This document shows positions 1 to 5,346 of a stretch of 5,346 nt of DNA, piece after piece. The notes below the pieces were generated by a model that saw nothing but the letters and a program-made list of their open reading frames with translations, had not been told where the DNA came from and searched no databases. How positions within the stretch are numbered: the stretch's first letter is position 1; each line of letters begins with the position of its first letter. Source of the DNA: an uncultured delta proteobacterium (GTDB lineage: Bacteria > RBG-13-61-14 > DRUE01); the NCBI GenBank assembly GCA_903897985.1, contig CAIUDS010000298.1:1-5346 (forward strand), in the 5' to 3' direction. The position numbers and the translations under genes are program-made.

Positions 1-2103
1 GCCCTGGGGTTGTTCGAACTCCTGGTCAGCCTGATCTTCCTTTTCTGGCTGATCGCCTCCCGGGTCAAAGGTCCGCTGGCCCTTAAATCCAACCCCCTTT
101 ATCTCCCGATCTTCGTCATCCTGGCTTATTTCCTGGCCCGGATGATCCCCGGGGCGCCGGCCCCCGTCCTGGACGGACCCCCCCGTCTCCTGGCCTGGGC
201 CAGCCTGATCCCCGCGGAGACCCTGAACCAGTTTCAAATCCTCCTCACCGCTTTCGCGATTTTTTTTCTCTTCTCCCAGCTTTTCCGTCCCGAGGACCTA
301 CGCGTCTTTCCCCTGGTTTTCCTGGTCGCCATCGCCTGCTACTCCCTCTTCGGACTCGTCCAGTACAACCTGAAAGAATACCTGCTGCTCGGTTACCAGC
401 TCCCCCGGCGCCCGGTCGGGAATTTAAGCGGCCCCTACATCAACCCCGACCATTTCGCCGTCCTGCTCGAGCTCGCCATTCCGGTGGCCCTGGCCACGCT
501 CCTTTCCCTGGTCATCAACCCGCGGGAGCGCAAGCCCGGCGATCGCCTGATCCACCGGATCCGCCGGCGCCTGAACCAGGAAGGCTACGAAAAATCGGCT
601 TCCCAGTTTTTTCTCCTCGGCTTTATCCTGATCACGCTCCTGACCACCCTGATTTTCACCGCCTCCCGGGCCGGGATCACCGCCGGCTTGATCGGGATCG
701 CTTTTTACCTGATCCGGATCCGGGCCCGGCGCCGCCGCCGGAAATTCTCCCGGATCCTGATCCCGATATTTTTGCTCACCCTTTTTGCCGGGCTCTGGAT
801 CGGGCTGGAACCGGTCTTCGAAAAATTCTCCGCCACGGAATACCAGCTGGCTTCCTTCAACGGCCGGATCCCCTTCTGGAAAGCCGGCCTCCGGATCCTG
901 TCCGACTTTCCCGTTTTCGGCACCGGGCCCGGGACCACCCCCTGGGTTTTTCCCCATTACCGGCTCCCCGAAAGCCCGGACAATGTCCAGGTCGACCATC
1001 TCCACAACGATTACCTGGAATTCCTCGCCGAAAACGGCGTGGTGGGGCTCGGGCTCTTAATCTGGCTTCTCCTCAGCTACTTTCTCGCCTGGAAGGGTAA
1101 CCCCGCTTCTCCCTCGAGTTACCGGCGAAGGTCCCAGCAGGATTTTTTGATCCCCGCCTTCCAGGCCGGGGTCCTTTCCCTGCTCATCCACGCCGGGATG
1201 GATTTCTTTTTCCAGATCCCGGCCAACCTGTTCCTCTGCTCCGCTTTTCTGGCCCTTTCCTCCACCCGTCGGGAAACCTCCGCCCCCCAGCCTACCCCTC
1301 CGCCCGCTCTTCCGGGGCCGCCTCCCCGAAAAACCTTCCTCACGATCCCGCTTTTCCTGATCGCGGCCATCCTGCTCCTGGGTTCATTGCGCCTGGGCCT
1401 GGGGGGTCTTTTCCACCTCTCGCTGGACCGGAAAACCTTCGCCTTTCTCAGCTCCAAGCAGGCCCAACCCACGGCCGAGATCGATCTCCCCCGGACCACC
1501 CGCCAGCTGATGCGGCAGGTAAAATTCGACCCGTTCAACTCCAATTACCGTTTCGAGCTGGGTTACGTTTATTACCGGATGTCGATGATATATTACGGAC
1601 ACCACACCGGGTGGAATTCCAACTGGGAGGTCTGGGAAAATTTTCAGAAAGCGGCGATCGGGGAATTCCAGGCCGCGCTCCGGCTGAACCCCTTGAACCA
1701 GGAAAGCCGCCTGGCCCTGGCCACCCTGCTTTTCCAGACCTCCACCCCGAAAAGCGCCGACCGCGAACAAAGCTACCGGCTCTTCTCCGAGGTCCGCCGG
1801 TTCGATCCCGAGAAGGGCGGATCCGCCCTGAGCATCGGCAGTCTTTATCTGTCCGCCTGGAGCGAACTGGATCCGGAAGAGAAAACCCTCGCCCTGGATT
1901 CCCTGCGGTCCGCTTTCCTGAAAATTCCCCGGGTCTTCCCCGCGACGCTGGGCCTGGCCTTTGCGGTCATCGGGGACCCCGCGGAGATCAGCCGGATCAT
2001 CCCCGACACGGCCTGGTACCACACCGAAGCGTCCAAGGTTTTCCGCCGTCTGGGCCTGAATGACCTGGCCAACCAGGAAGCGGAACTGGCAAAAAAGGAT
2101 TAA
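1..2103 (+). CDS. O-antigen ligase/polymerase (Wzy/WaaL-type) membrane protein with TPR-like C-terminus, 5' end probably truncated
   Basis: Probable polysaccharide ligase or polymerase of the inner membrane, acting on lipid-linked glycans at the periplasmic face. Residues are numbered from a TTG at base 10. About 10-12 hydrophobic segments span residues 2-462. Family signatures are visible: NPDHFA (145-150), FTASRAG (216-222), a large loop from about 267 with NGRIPFW (284-290) and GTGPGT (304-309), then DHLHNDYLEFLAENG (329-343), the typical Wzy_C/O-antigen ligase motif. A Pro-rich linker (about 424-439) and a last hydrophobic stretch (442-462) lead to a soluble part with TPR-like helices (about 510-690, for example AALRLNPLNQESRLALATLL). 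The frame is open to base 1 and no ribosome site is visible before the TTG, so the true start is probably upstream. The family contains WaaL ligases, Wzy polymerases and PglL-type glycosyltransferases; sequence alone does not separate them. The gene ends in TAA, followed by repeats and no clear GC-rich terminator. Confidence 0.85.
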   Translation, partial: ALGLFELLVSLIFLFWLIASRVKGPLALKSNPLYLPIFVILAYFLARMIPGAPAPVLDGPPRLLAWASLIPAETLNQFQILLTAFAIFFLFSQLFRPEDLRVFPLVFLVAIACYSLFGLVQYNLKEYLLLGYQLPRRPVGNLSGPYINPDHFAVLLELAIPVALATLLSLVINPRERKPGDRLIHRIRRRLNQEGYEKSASQFFLLGFILITLLTTLIFTASRAGITAGLIGIAFYLIRIRARRRRRKFSRILIPIFLLTLFAGLWIGLEPVFEKFSATEYQLASFNGRIPFWKAGLRILSDFPVFGTGPGTTPWVFPHYRLPESPDNVQVDHLHNDYLEFLAENGVVGLGLLIWLLLSYFLAWKGNPASPSSYRRRSQQDFLIPAFQAGVLSLLIHAGMDFFFQIPANLFLCSAFLALSSTRRETSAPQPTPPPALPGPPPRKTFLTIPLFLIAAILLLGSLRLGLGGLFHLSLDRKTFAFLSSKQAQPTAEIDLPRTTRQLMRQVKFDPFNSNYRFELGYVYYRMSMIYYGHHTGWNSNWEVWENFQKAAIGEFQAALRLNPLNQESRLALATLLFQTSTPKSADREQSYRLFSEVRRFDPEKGGSALSIGSLYLSAWSELDPEEKTLALDSLRSAFLKIPRVFPATLGLAFAVIGDPAEISRIIPDTAWYHTEASKVFRRLGLNDLANQEAELAKKD

Positions 2104-2123
2104 AATTCAGCAAAAGAACTGAG

Positions 2124-2307
2124 AATTTCTAATTTCTAATGACGAATTTCTAATCAATGTCCAAACTAATAATTTCTAATGACCAATTACTAATTTCTAA
2201 TTAATGACTAATGTCCAATTTCTAATCCCTGAGCTCCTAAATCGGTCATAAATATTTGGTCATAGGTCATTATTTTTTGTTCATTAGGATTTGGTCATTG
2301 GGATTTG
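2124..2307. repeat. AT-rich intergenic repeat cluster with opposing halves
   Basis: This non-coding stretch lies between the stop of the polysaccharide gene and the insertion sequence. The left half holds six exact copies of AATTTCTAAT (starting at 2124, 2131, 2145, 2171, 2192 and 2217), interspersed with AATGAC(C/G/T) and CCAATT words. The right half holds the complementary word GGTCAT followed by A or T at 2244, 2258, 2265 and 2293. It ends in a near-tandem pair, GTTCATTAGGATTTG (2279-2293) and GTCATTGGGATTTG (2294-2307). AATGACC at 2178-2184 is the exact inverse of GGTCATT at 2265 and 2293, so the two halves could fold onto each other. I see no gene, no GC-rich terminator hairpin and no convincing promoter. 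Its function is unknown. Confidence 0.75.
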
Positions 2308-2319
2308 ATTAGTTGGTAG

Positions 2320-2380
2320 CCGTAAGGACATCGTGAACAGTTTTCTAATGCTTCCAACCGTAAGGACATCGTGAACACTT
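2320..2380 (+). repeat. Left end of the insertion sequence: two tandem terminal repeats
   Basis: Two direct copies of CCGTAAGGACATCGTGAACA start at 2320 and 2358, offset by 38 bp with a 17-bp spacer (2341-2357). The inner copy continues with CTT and ends 6 bp before the transposase stop codon. The spacer contains TTTCTAAT, the same word repeated in the AT-rich DNA just outside the element. The paired copies are probably transposase-binding sites (inference). Confidence 0.85.
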
Positions 2381-2386
2381 GAAGAA

Positions 2387-3643
2387 TCAAGCGATTGGAT
2401 CAACAACCTTCCCGACAAACGGAAAAGGAATTGTCTTGATGACTTTCCCCTCGAACTTGACGAAAACTCTGCGGTGGTGCGTCGAGAGAGTGGCCACGAC
2501 ATACTGCCGTTCCAGTTTCCGGCTGATGAAGTATTCGGCGCCGTTGAACTCGATACAACCGTGGGTATCAACCTTGCGAACCCAAGAGACCAAGCCTTTT
2601 GCAATAGGAAGGGCCAGATGGCCCCGGGCGTCGAAGTAAGGATCGAGAGTAAAGGCGGAGGGGAGATGACGAAGTGCGGACCAGAGGCTGTCTCGAAGAA
2701 TGCCCGGGAAGCGTGTCCCGTGGTCGGTCGCGCGAAGAGTTCGGTTAGGTTTTTGGAAGTGATGGTAGCGGAGGAAACGATCGCTCGTTCGGCGCAAGGC
2801 CCGAAGATCCGGACAGGGATGGCGAAGCACCCGATCTTGCCAGACCGCATTGAAACTTTCGATTGCGGCGTTGCGACCGGGTTCTTTCGGAGGAATGAAG
2901 CGAAGATGGACGCCCAACAAGAGGTGAAGACGGATGAGCTGGGAGAGACTGTGACGATACCGTCCCCCGCCCGTTGCGGCCATCTCGTTATCCATCTGGG
3001 AAACGCGGGGCAGACCCATAACTCGCCAGGAATCAACCAGGTGACGGCCAAGCGAGATTGTTCTTTTGTCACGGAACTGGCTGGCTGCTGCGGTCTGTCC
3101 AGCGACATCAATGGTGTGGATGGAGTAGAAACGAATGACTTCCTTGGGGCCGCGAAGATGACGGGGCCCGACCAAATCGGTTTGCTGAAGGTCGCCCATT
3201 TGATGGGCCTCGATATAGGGATAGGGAGGACCGTTGGACGAGCGTTTGGCCCTGATCTTTTTTGTTCGCCCGGAGCGGGCCAAGATTTTCTCGATGGTCG
3301 AGATGGCGGGAAGTCGACGGAGGCCTCGTCGTTGAAGCTCGAAGTGAATCGTTTCGGCGCCGATGCCTGCGAAGGCGGCGCGACGGGTCCTATAGGCGGC
3401 CAGTTCATCGCGCAAGACCAGGATATTCCGGACCAAGGACTCCGCCGTCTGATTGGGGATATGTCTCGGTATCCGACTCCGGTCACGAAGTCCATCGAGC
3501 CCGAACTCTCGATATCGATTGAGCCATTTGGAGAGCCAACCACGGCTTCGATGTACGCTTTGTATGGCGTAGCCGAACCGGCCGGTTTCTTCATAGATTC
3601 GAATGGCTTTGAGCCGGATCTCATATTCGGATCGTTCTCTCAT
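2387..3643 (-). CDS. IS481-like DDE transposase (integrase core domain)
   Basis: Transposase expected to bind the element's ends and catalyse DNA cleavage and strand transfer. The 418-residue protein has an N-terminal helix-turn-helix region (about 15-60) ending in GLDGLRDRSRIPR, a motif common in IS481/IS3-type proteins. An rve/RNase H-like catalytic core follows. Likely acidic residues are D156 (QQTDLVGPR), D218 (SQMDNE) and E262 (NAAIESFN). The D218-E262 gap is 43 residues, longer than the roughly 35 usual for this fold. The C-terminal part (about 355-405, VDTHGCIEFNGAEY onward) resembles the small beta-barrel after the core in Mu/IstA-type transposases, which would explain a protein longer than a typical IS481 transposase. 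The ATG start is supported by AAGGAG (3653-3658 on the complement) nine bases upstream. The gene runs opposite to all its neighbours. No frameshift or internal stop is seen. Confidence 0.88.
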   Translation of the reverse strand: MRERSEYEIRLKAIRIYEETGRFGYAIQSVHRSRGWLSKWLNRYREFGLDGLRDRSRIPRHIPNQTAESLVRNILVLRDELAAYRTRRAAFAGIGAETIHFELQRRGLRRLPAISTIEKILARSGRTKKIRAKRSSNGPPYPYIEAHQMGDLQQTDLVGPRHLRGPKEVIRFYSIHTIDVAGQTAAASQFRDKRTISLGRHLVDSWRVMGLPRVSQMDNEMAATGGGRYRHSLSQLIRLHLLLGVHLRFIPPKEPGRNAAIESFNAVWQDRVLRHPCPDLRALRRTSDRFLRYHHFQKPNRTLRATDHGTRFPGILRDSLWSALRHLPSAFTLDPYFDARGHLALPIAKGLVSWVRKVDTHGCIEFNGAEYFISRKLERQYVVATLSTHHRRVFVKFEGKVIKTIPFPFVGKVVDPIA

Positions 3644-3652
3644 GACCGCCTT

Positions 3653-3658
3653 CTCCTT
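3653..3658 (-). promoter_or_regulatory. Ribosome binding site of the transposase
   Basis: On the - strand, AAGGAG lies within the purine-rich run GGAAGGAGAAGG, nine bases before the ATG at 3643. It supports this start over other in-frame positions. Confidence 0.7.
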
Positions 3659-3676
3659 CCGATGGATTTCGGAAAG

Positions 3677-3704
3677 ATTGTAGGCGATCGATCTAAGTGT
3701 TCAC
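3677..3704 (-). promoter_or_regulatory. Possible transposase promoter with -35 box inside the inner terminal repeat
   Basis: On the - strand, TACAAT (3677-3682, five of six matches to the -10 consensus) lies 16 bp downstream of GTGAAC (3699-3704, three of six matches to TTGACA). The -35-like box falls within the inner terminal repeat, so transposase bound at the end could repress its own gene. The -35 match is weak and the call is tentative. Confidence 0.35.
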
Positions 3705-3743
3705 GATGTCCTTACGGTTATACTGTTCACGATGTCTTTACGG
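3695..3743 (-). repeat. Right end of the insertion sequence: two tandem terminal repeats
   Basis: Two copies occur, inverted relative to those at the left end. The inner one (3695-3717) is the exact 23-bp reverse complement of the left inner copy. The outer one (3723-3743) differs from the left outer copy by one base (CTTTACGG against CCTTACGG). Only 5 bp (TTATA) separate them, against 17 bp at the left end, so the two ends are built asymmetrically. Confidence 0.85.
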
Positions 3744-3818
3744 AAACCCGCTAGGTACTAGTGTAGTGTCTCAACCTTGGCTTTACAGTGATCAAGATCT
3801 TTGGTTTTGATAATGTAG

Positions 3819-3840
3819 GGGCGGCTTTCCATCGCCGCCC
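3819..3840. repeat. GC-rich hairpin inside the MITE-like element
   Basis: GGGCGGC (3819-3825) and GCCGCCC (3834-3840) form a perfect 7-bp stem around an 8-base loop (TTTCCATC). No T-run follows, so it does not look like an intrinsic terminator. A second 7-bp stem, GGATAAA/TTTATCC (3872-3878 and 3887-3893), lies downstream in the same element. Confidence 0.7.
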
Positions 3841-3889
3841 GAGGAGGGAGCCAGCCCCTCGATGTTACTCGGGATAAATGGAATGGTTT

Positions 3890-3918
3890 ATCCTGAAGGG
3901 ACTCATCCTGAAGGACTC
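3890..3918. repeat. Tandem duplication ATCCTGAAGG(G)ACTC
   Basis: Two adjacent copies, 15 bp (3890-3904) and 14 bp (3905-3918), differ by a single G. They sit at the right side of the MITE interior, just before the CCCCTAC arm. Confidence 0.8.
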
Positions 3919-4026
3919 CCCTACGAAAGAGATATTCATTGTAAAGACTTTTCTGAAACAGAACACTAGGTAAAAATATATCCAGAACCCGAAATGATTT
4001 GATTCGCAATTTTTCTTGGGATTAAC

Positions 4027-4035
4027 AGGAGGGAG
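4027..4035 (+). promoter_or_regulatory. Strong ribosome binding site of htpX
   Basis: AGGAGGGAG lies six bases before the ATG at 4042 and fixes this start. The 72 bp between the MITE end and the ATG are AT-rich. They hold only weak promoter-like words (TTGATT at 3999, TAAAAAT at 3971), and I could not pair these into a convincing promoter. Confidence 0.75.
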
Positions 4036-4041
4036 AAATAA

Positions 4042-4899
4042 ATGGGAAACCGGTTTAAAACAGTACTTTTACTGGGAGCGCTGACGGGCTTTTTCATCCT
4101 GGTCGGCGGAATGGCGGGCGGGAGGCAGGGAATCATTATCGCCTTTATCCTGGCCGTGTTCATGAACTTCTTTTCCTACTGGTTTTCCGACAAGATCGTC
4201 CTGGCCATCTACCGGGCCCAGGAGGTGACCGAAGCCCAAGCGCCCGAGCTCTACCGGATCGTGGCCAACCTGACCCAGAAGGCTGGGATGCCGATGCCCA
4301 AGGTTTACACCATCCCCAGCCAGTCGCCCAACGCCTTCGCCACCGGGAGAAACCCGGCGCACGCCGCGGTCGCGGTGACCGAGGGGATGCTCAAGCTCGT
4401 GAATTCCGGCGAGCTCGAGGGGGTGCTGGCGCATGAATTGACCCACGTGAAGAACCGGGACACTTTGATTTGCGCTATCGCCGCCACCATCGCCGGGGCG
4501 ATCATGGTCCTGGCGAGCATGGCCCGGTGGACTGCGATCTTCGGGGGGCTCGGCGGCCGGGGGAACGAGCGCCGGGACAACATCGTGGGGCTTTTGTTCA
4601 TGGCGATCCTCGCGCCCTTCGCGGCCATGCTGATTCAGATGGCGATCTCCCGCTCCCGGGAATACCTGGCCGATGACGGGGCGGCGGACCTGACCGGAAA
4701 TCCCAACGGCCTGGCTTCCGCCCTCGGGAAGCTCTCGGCCTATTCCCAGCGGATTCCCCTCAACGCCAATCCCTCGACCGCGCACCTGTTCATCGTGAAC
4801 CCGCTTTCGGCGCAGAGGATCGGCAGGTTTTTCTCCACCCATCCCCCGATCGAGGAAAGGATCGAGAGGCTGAGAAGGAAAACCGGGATGTTAGTTTGA
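4042..4899 (+). CDS. htpX: HtpX-type membrane zinc metalloprotease (peptidase M48)
   Basis: Integral membrane protease that cleaves misfolded or damaged membrane proteins, with its active site facing the cytoplasm in characterised relatives. The 285-residue length is close to E. coli HtpX. Two N-terminal hydrophobic segments (about 8-24 and 29-48) precede the catalytic domain. The zinc site is complete: HELTH (H131, E132, H135), with the third ligand most likely E207 in SRSREYLADDGAA. Two further hydrophobic stretches (about 142-160 and 180-201) lie between these motifs, as in the family. The C-terminal STHPPIEERIERL (265-277) is also typical. The start is supported by a strong AGGAGG site. 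The next gene begins 22 bp after the stop on the same strand, suggesting co-transcription. The zinc site and family motifs look intact, so I expect an active enzyme. Only 72 bp separate it from the upstream mobile element. Confidence 0.95.
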   Translation: MGNRFKTVLLLGALTGFFILVGGMAGGRQGIIIAFILAVFMNFFSYWFSDKIVLAIYRAQEVTEAQAPELYRIVANLTQKAGMPMPKVYTIPSQSPNAFATGRNPAHAAVAVTEGMLKLVNSGELEGVLAHELTHVKNRDTLICAIAATIAGAIMVLASMARWTAIFGGLGGRGNERRDNIVGLLFMAILAPFAAMLIQMAISRSREYLADDGAADLTGNPNGLASALGKLSAYSQRIPLNANPSTAHLFIVNPLSAQRIGRFFSTHPPIEERIERLRRKTGMLV

Positions 4900-4921
4900 T
4901 TTTTAGAAGGCTTGAATCCTA

Positions 4922-5346
4922 ATGATTGACTTTTCTCATTACCGGGACCGGCTTTCGGACCAGGCCCGCGAGATAATCGAGCGGGCGGTGCAGGAATCCC
5001 AGCGGCGCCAGCATTATTTCCTGGGGGTGGAGCATATTTTCCTGGCCTTCACCATCGTGGAGGGCCCTCTGTTCGAGGAGGTGATGGGGGGGCTCGGGAT
5101 CGATCACCGCGAGGTGGTGGCCGCCCTGAAGGAGAAATTGAAGGTCGCCCGCCAGTACACCGGCGGGGGAATGAGCGTGCCGGCCTCAACCCGGGCGCTG
5201 TTCCAGAGCGCCTGGGAAAGGGTGCAGAGCTCCGGCCGCCAGCTGATCAAGCCGACGGATATCCTGGTGGCAATCTTCCTGGAGGGACATTGTCTCCCGG
5301 TCCAGATCCTGAAAAACATGGGGGTGGATCCCAAGAACGCCCTGGA
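4922..5346 (+). CDS. Clp N-terminal domain protein, probable start of a Clp/Hsp100-type AAA+ ATPase (3' truncated)
   Basis: The first 141 residues of a gene that runs off the right edge; the frame has no stop in the window. The sequence holds the two helical repeats of a Clp_N domain. The first (about 10-70) includes SDQAREIIERAVQESQRRQ and HYFLGVEHIFLAF, corresponding to the 'Y.GTEHLLLAL' motif of ClpA/B/C. The second (about 88-141) includes TRALFQSAWERVQSSGRQ, KPTDILVAIFLEG and VQILKNMGVD. In the family this domain binds substrates or adaptors and precedes AAA+ modules that unfold proteins. No Walker motif falls within the window, so the ATPase part is inferred. A stand-alone ClpS/ClpN-like protein or another fusion is possible. 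The ATG at 4922 follows AGAAGG (4905-4910) by 11 bases, a slightly long spacing. The 22-bp gap from htpX suggests an operon for protein quality control. The sequence is divergent from standard ClpB/ClpC. Confidence 0.82.
   Translation, partial: MIDFSHYRDRLSDQAREIIERAVQESQRRQHYFLGVEHIFLAFTIVEGPLFEEVMGGLGIDHREVVAALKEKLKVARQYTGGGMSVPASTRALFQSAWERVQSSGRQLIKPTDILVAIFLEGHCLPVQILKNMGVDPKNAL

Larger units (their letters stand above)
2320..3743 (-). mobile_element. Insertion sequence, IS481-like (rve DDE) with doubled terminal repeats
   Basis: A single - strand transposase gene is bracketed by inverted repeats. The inner repeats (2358-2380 and 3695-3717) are perfect over 23 bp, or 25 bp with the adjoining AA/TT. 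The outer repeats (2320-2340 and 3723-3743) match at 20 of 21 positions. All four share the core ACATCGTGAACA. The element spans 1424 bp if the outer repeats mark its ends. The transposase is uninterrupted and keeps its candidate catalytic residues, so the copy may be functional. Neither flank shows a convincing target-site duplication: only the short words GGTA and TAGT recur, and not symmetrically, so the exact boundaries are uncertain by a few bases. Family assignment rests on the transposase motifs and is tentative. Confidence 0.85.
3758..3969. mobile_element. MITE-like non-autonomous element flanked by CTAG
   Basis: A non-coding unit of about 204 bp (3762-3965) begins TGTAGTGTCTCA and ends with the reverse complement of TGTTCTGTTTCA. 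It is flanked on both sides by CTAG (3758-3761 and 3966-3969). Including CTAG, the two ends match inversely at about 24 of 34 ungapped positions, with shared blocks CTAGTGT, TCA, CTTTACA and TGA. A second, perfect inverted pair, GTAGGGG (3815-3821) and CCCCTAC (3918-3924), is nested inside. The interior has no credible gene. TGT...ACA ends and a CTAG target are known features of IS481-family elements, so mobilisation in trans by such a transposase is plausible. The ends do not match those of the insertion sequence next door. Confidence 0.65.

Noticed and set aside
424..2022. Several - strand open frames beneath the polysaccharide gene
   Set aside because: They are Gly/Pro/Arg/Asp-rich products of GC-rich antisense reading, with no motifs. 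The + strand protein has clear family signatures.
2104..2307. CRISPR-like array from the repeated AATTTCTAAT words
   Set aside because: Repeats are only about 10 bp, some overlap, spacing is irregular, and there are no unique spacers of even length or cas genes.
2284..3624. 446-codon - strand open frame overlapping the transposase in another frame
   Set aside because: Ser/Pro-rich composition without domain signatures; it extends through the left terminal repeats into the AT-rich spacer. It is an out-of-frame shadow of the transposase.
2474..3754. Long + strand open frame (426 codons) antisense to the transposase
   Set aside because: It has no recognisable domain, runs through the insertion sequence's right-end repeats, and mirrors the transposase, whose motifs, start and ribosome site are clear.
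3819..3840. Rho-independent terminator
   Set aside because: The stem is GC-rich, but no run of T follows on either strand and it lies within the repeated MITE interior.
3758..4009. 83-codon - strand open frame across the MITE
   Set aside because: It is made almost entirely of repeat and hairpin sequence, with no ribosome site or domain. Most likely a chance frame in repetitive DNA.
4069..4842. 257-codon - strand open frame antisense to htpX
   Set aside because: It is the complement of a well-supported HtpX gene with the full zinc-binding motif, and its composition is typical of antisense noise.

Overview
The window is bacterial and carries three host genes on the + strand. Between the first and second lie about 1.9 kb of mobile and repetitive DNA. 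The host genes are GC-rich (many CCC/CGG/GCC codons). The envelope polysaccharide ligase/polymerase-type protein and the HtpX-type membrane protease point to a Gram-negative-type bacterium. The AT-rich 'AATTTCTAAT / GGTCATT' intergenic repeats and the 'GTAGGGG...CCCCTAC' repeat look like those I associate with metagenome-derived candidate phyla (Omnitrophota-like lineages, for example). That placement is an impression, not a demonstrated assignment.

Layout. (1) Bases 1-2103: a Wzy/WaaL-type O-antigen ligase or polymerase with a Pro-rich linker and a TPR-like C-terminal part; its 5' end is probably cut off by the window edge. (2) 2104-2319: an AT-rich non-coding spacer packed with short direct and inverted repeats. 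(3) 2320-3743: an apparently intact insertion sequence. It encodes a 418-residue DDE (rve/IS481-like) transposase on the - strand, and each end carries two tandem copies of a ~20-bp terminal repeat. (4) 3758-3969: a ~204-bp non-coding MITE-like element with imperfect TGT...ACA terminal inverted repeats, flanked by a CTAG direct repeat and starting 14 bp from the end of the insertion sequence. (5) 4042-4899: htpX, a membrane zinc metalloprotease. (6) 4922 to the window end: the start of a Clp_N-domain protein, probably a Clp/Hsp100-type AAA+ unfoldase, cut by the right edge.

How the parts relate. htpX and the Clp_N gene are 22 bp apart on the same strand and look like an operon for protein quality control: a membrane protease plus a putative unfoldase. 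The polysaccharide gene is functionally separate and lies beyond the mobile DNA. The MITE ends only 72 bp before the htpX start codon, so it may influence htpX expression. I saw no tRNA, rRNA or CRISPR array. The most noteworthy structures are the paired IS ends and the CTAG-flanked MITE. I see no clear novel multi-gene system.
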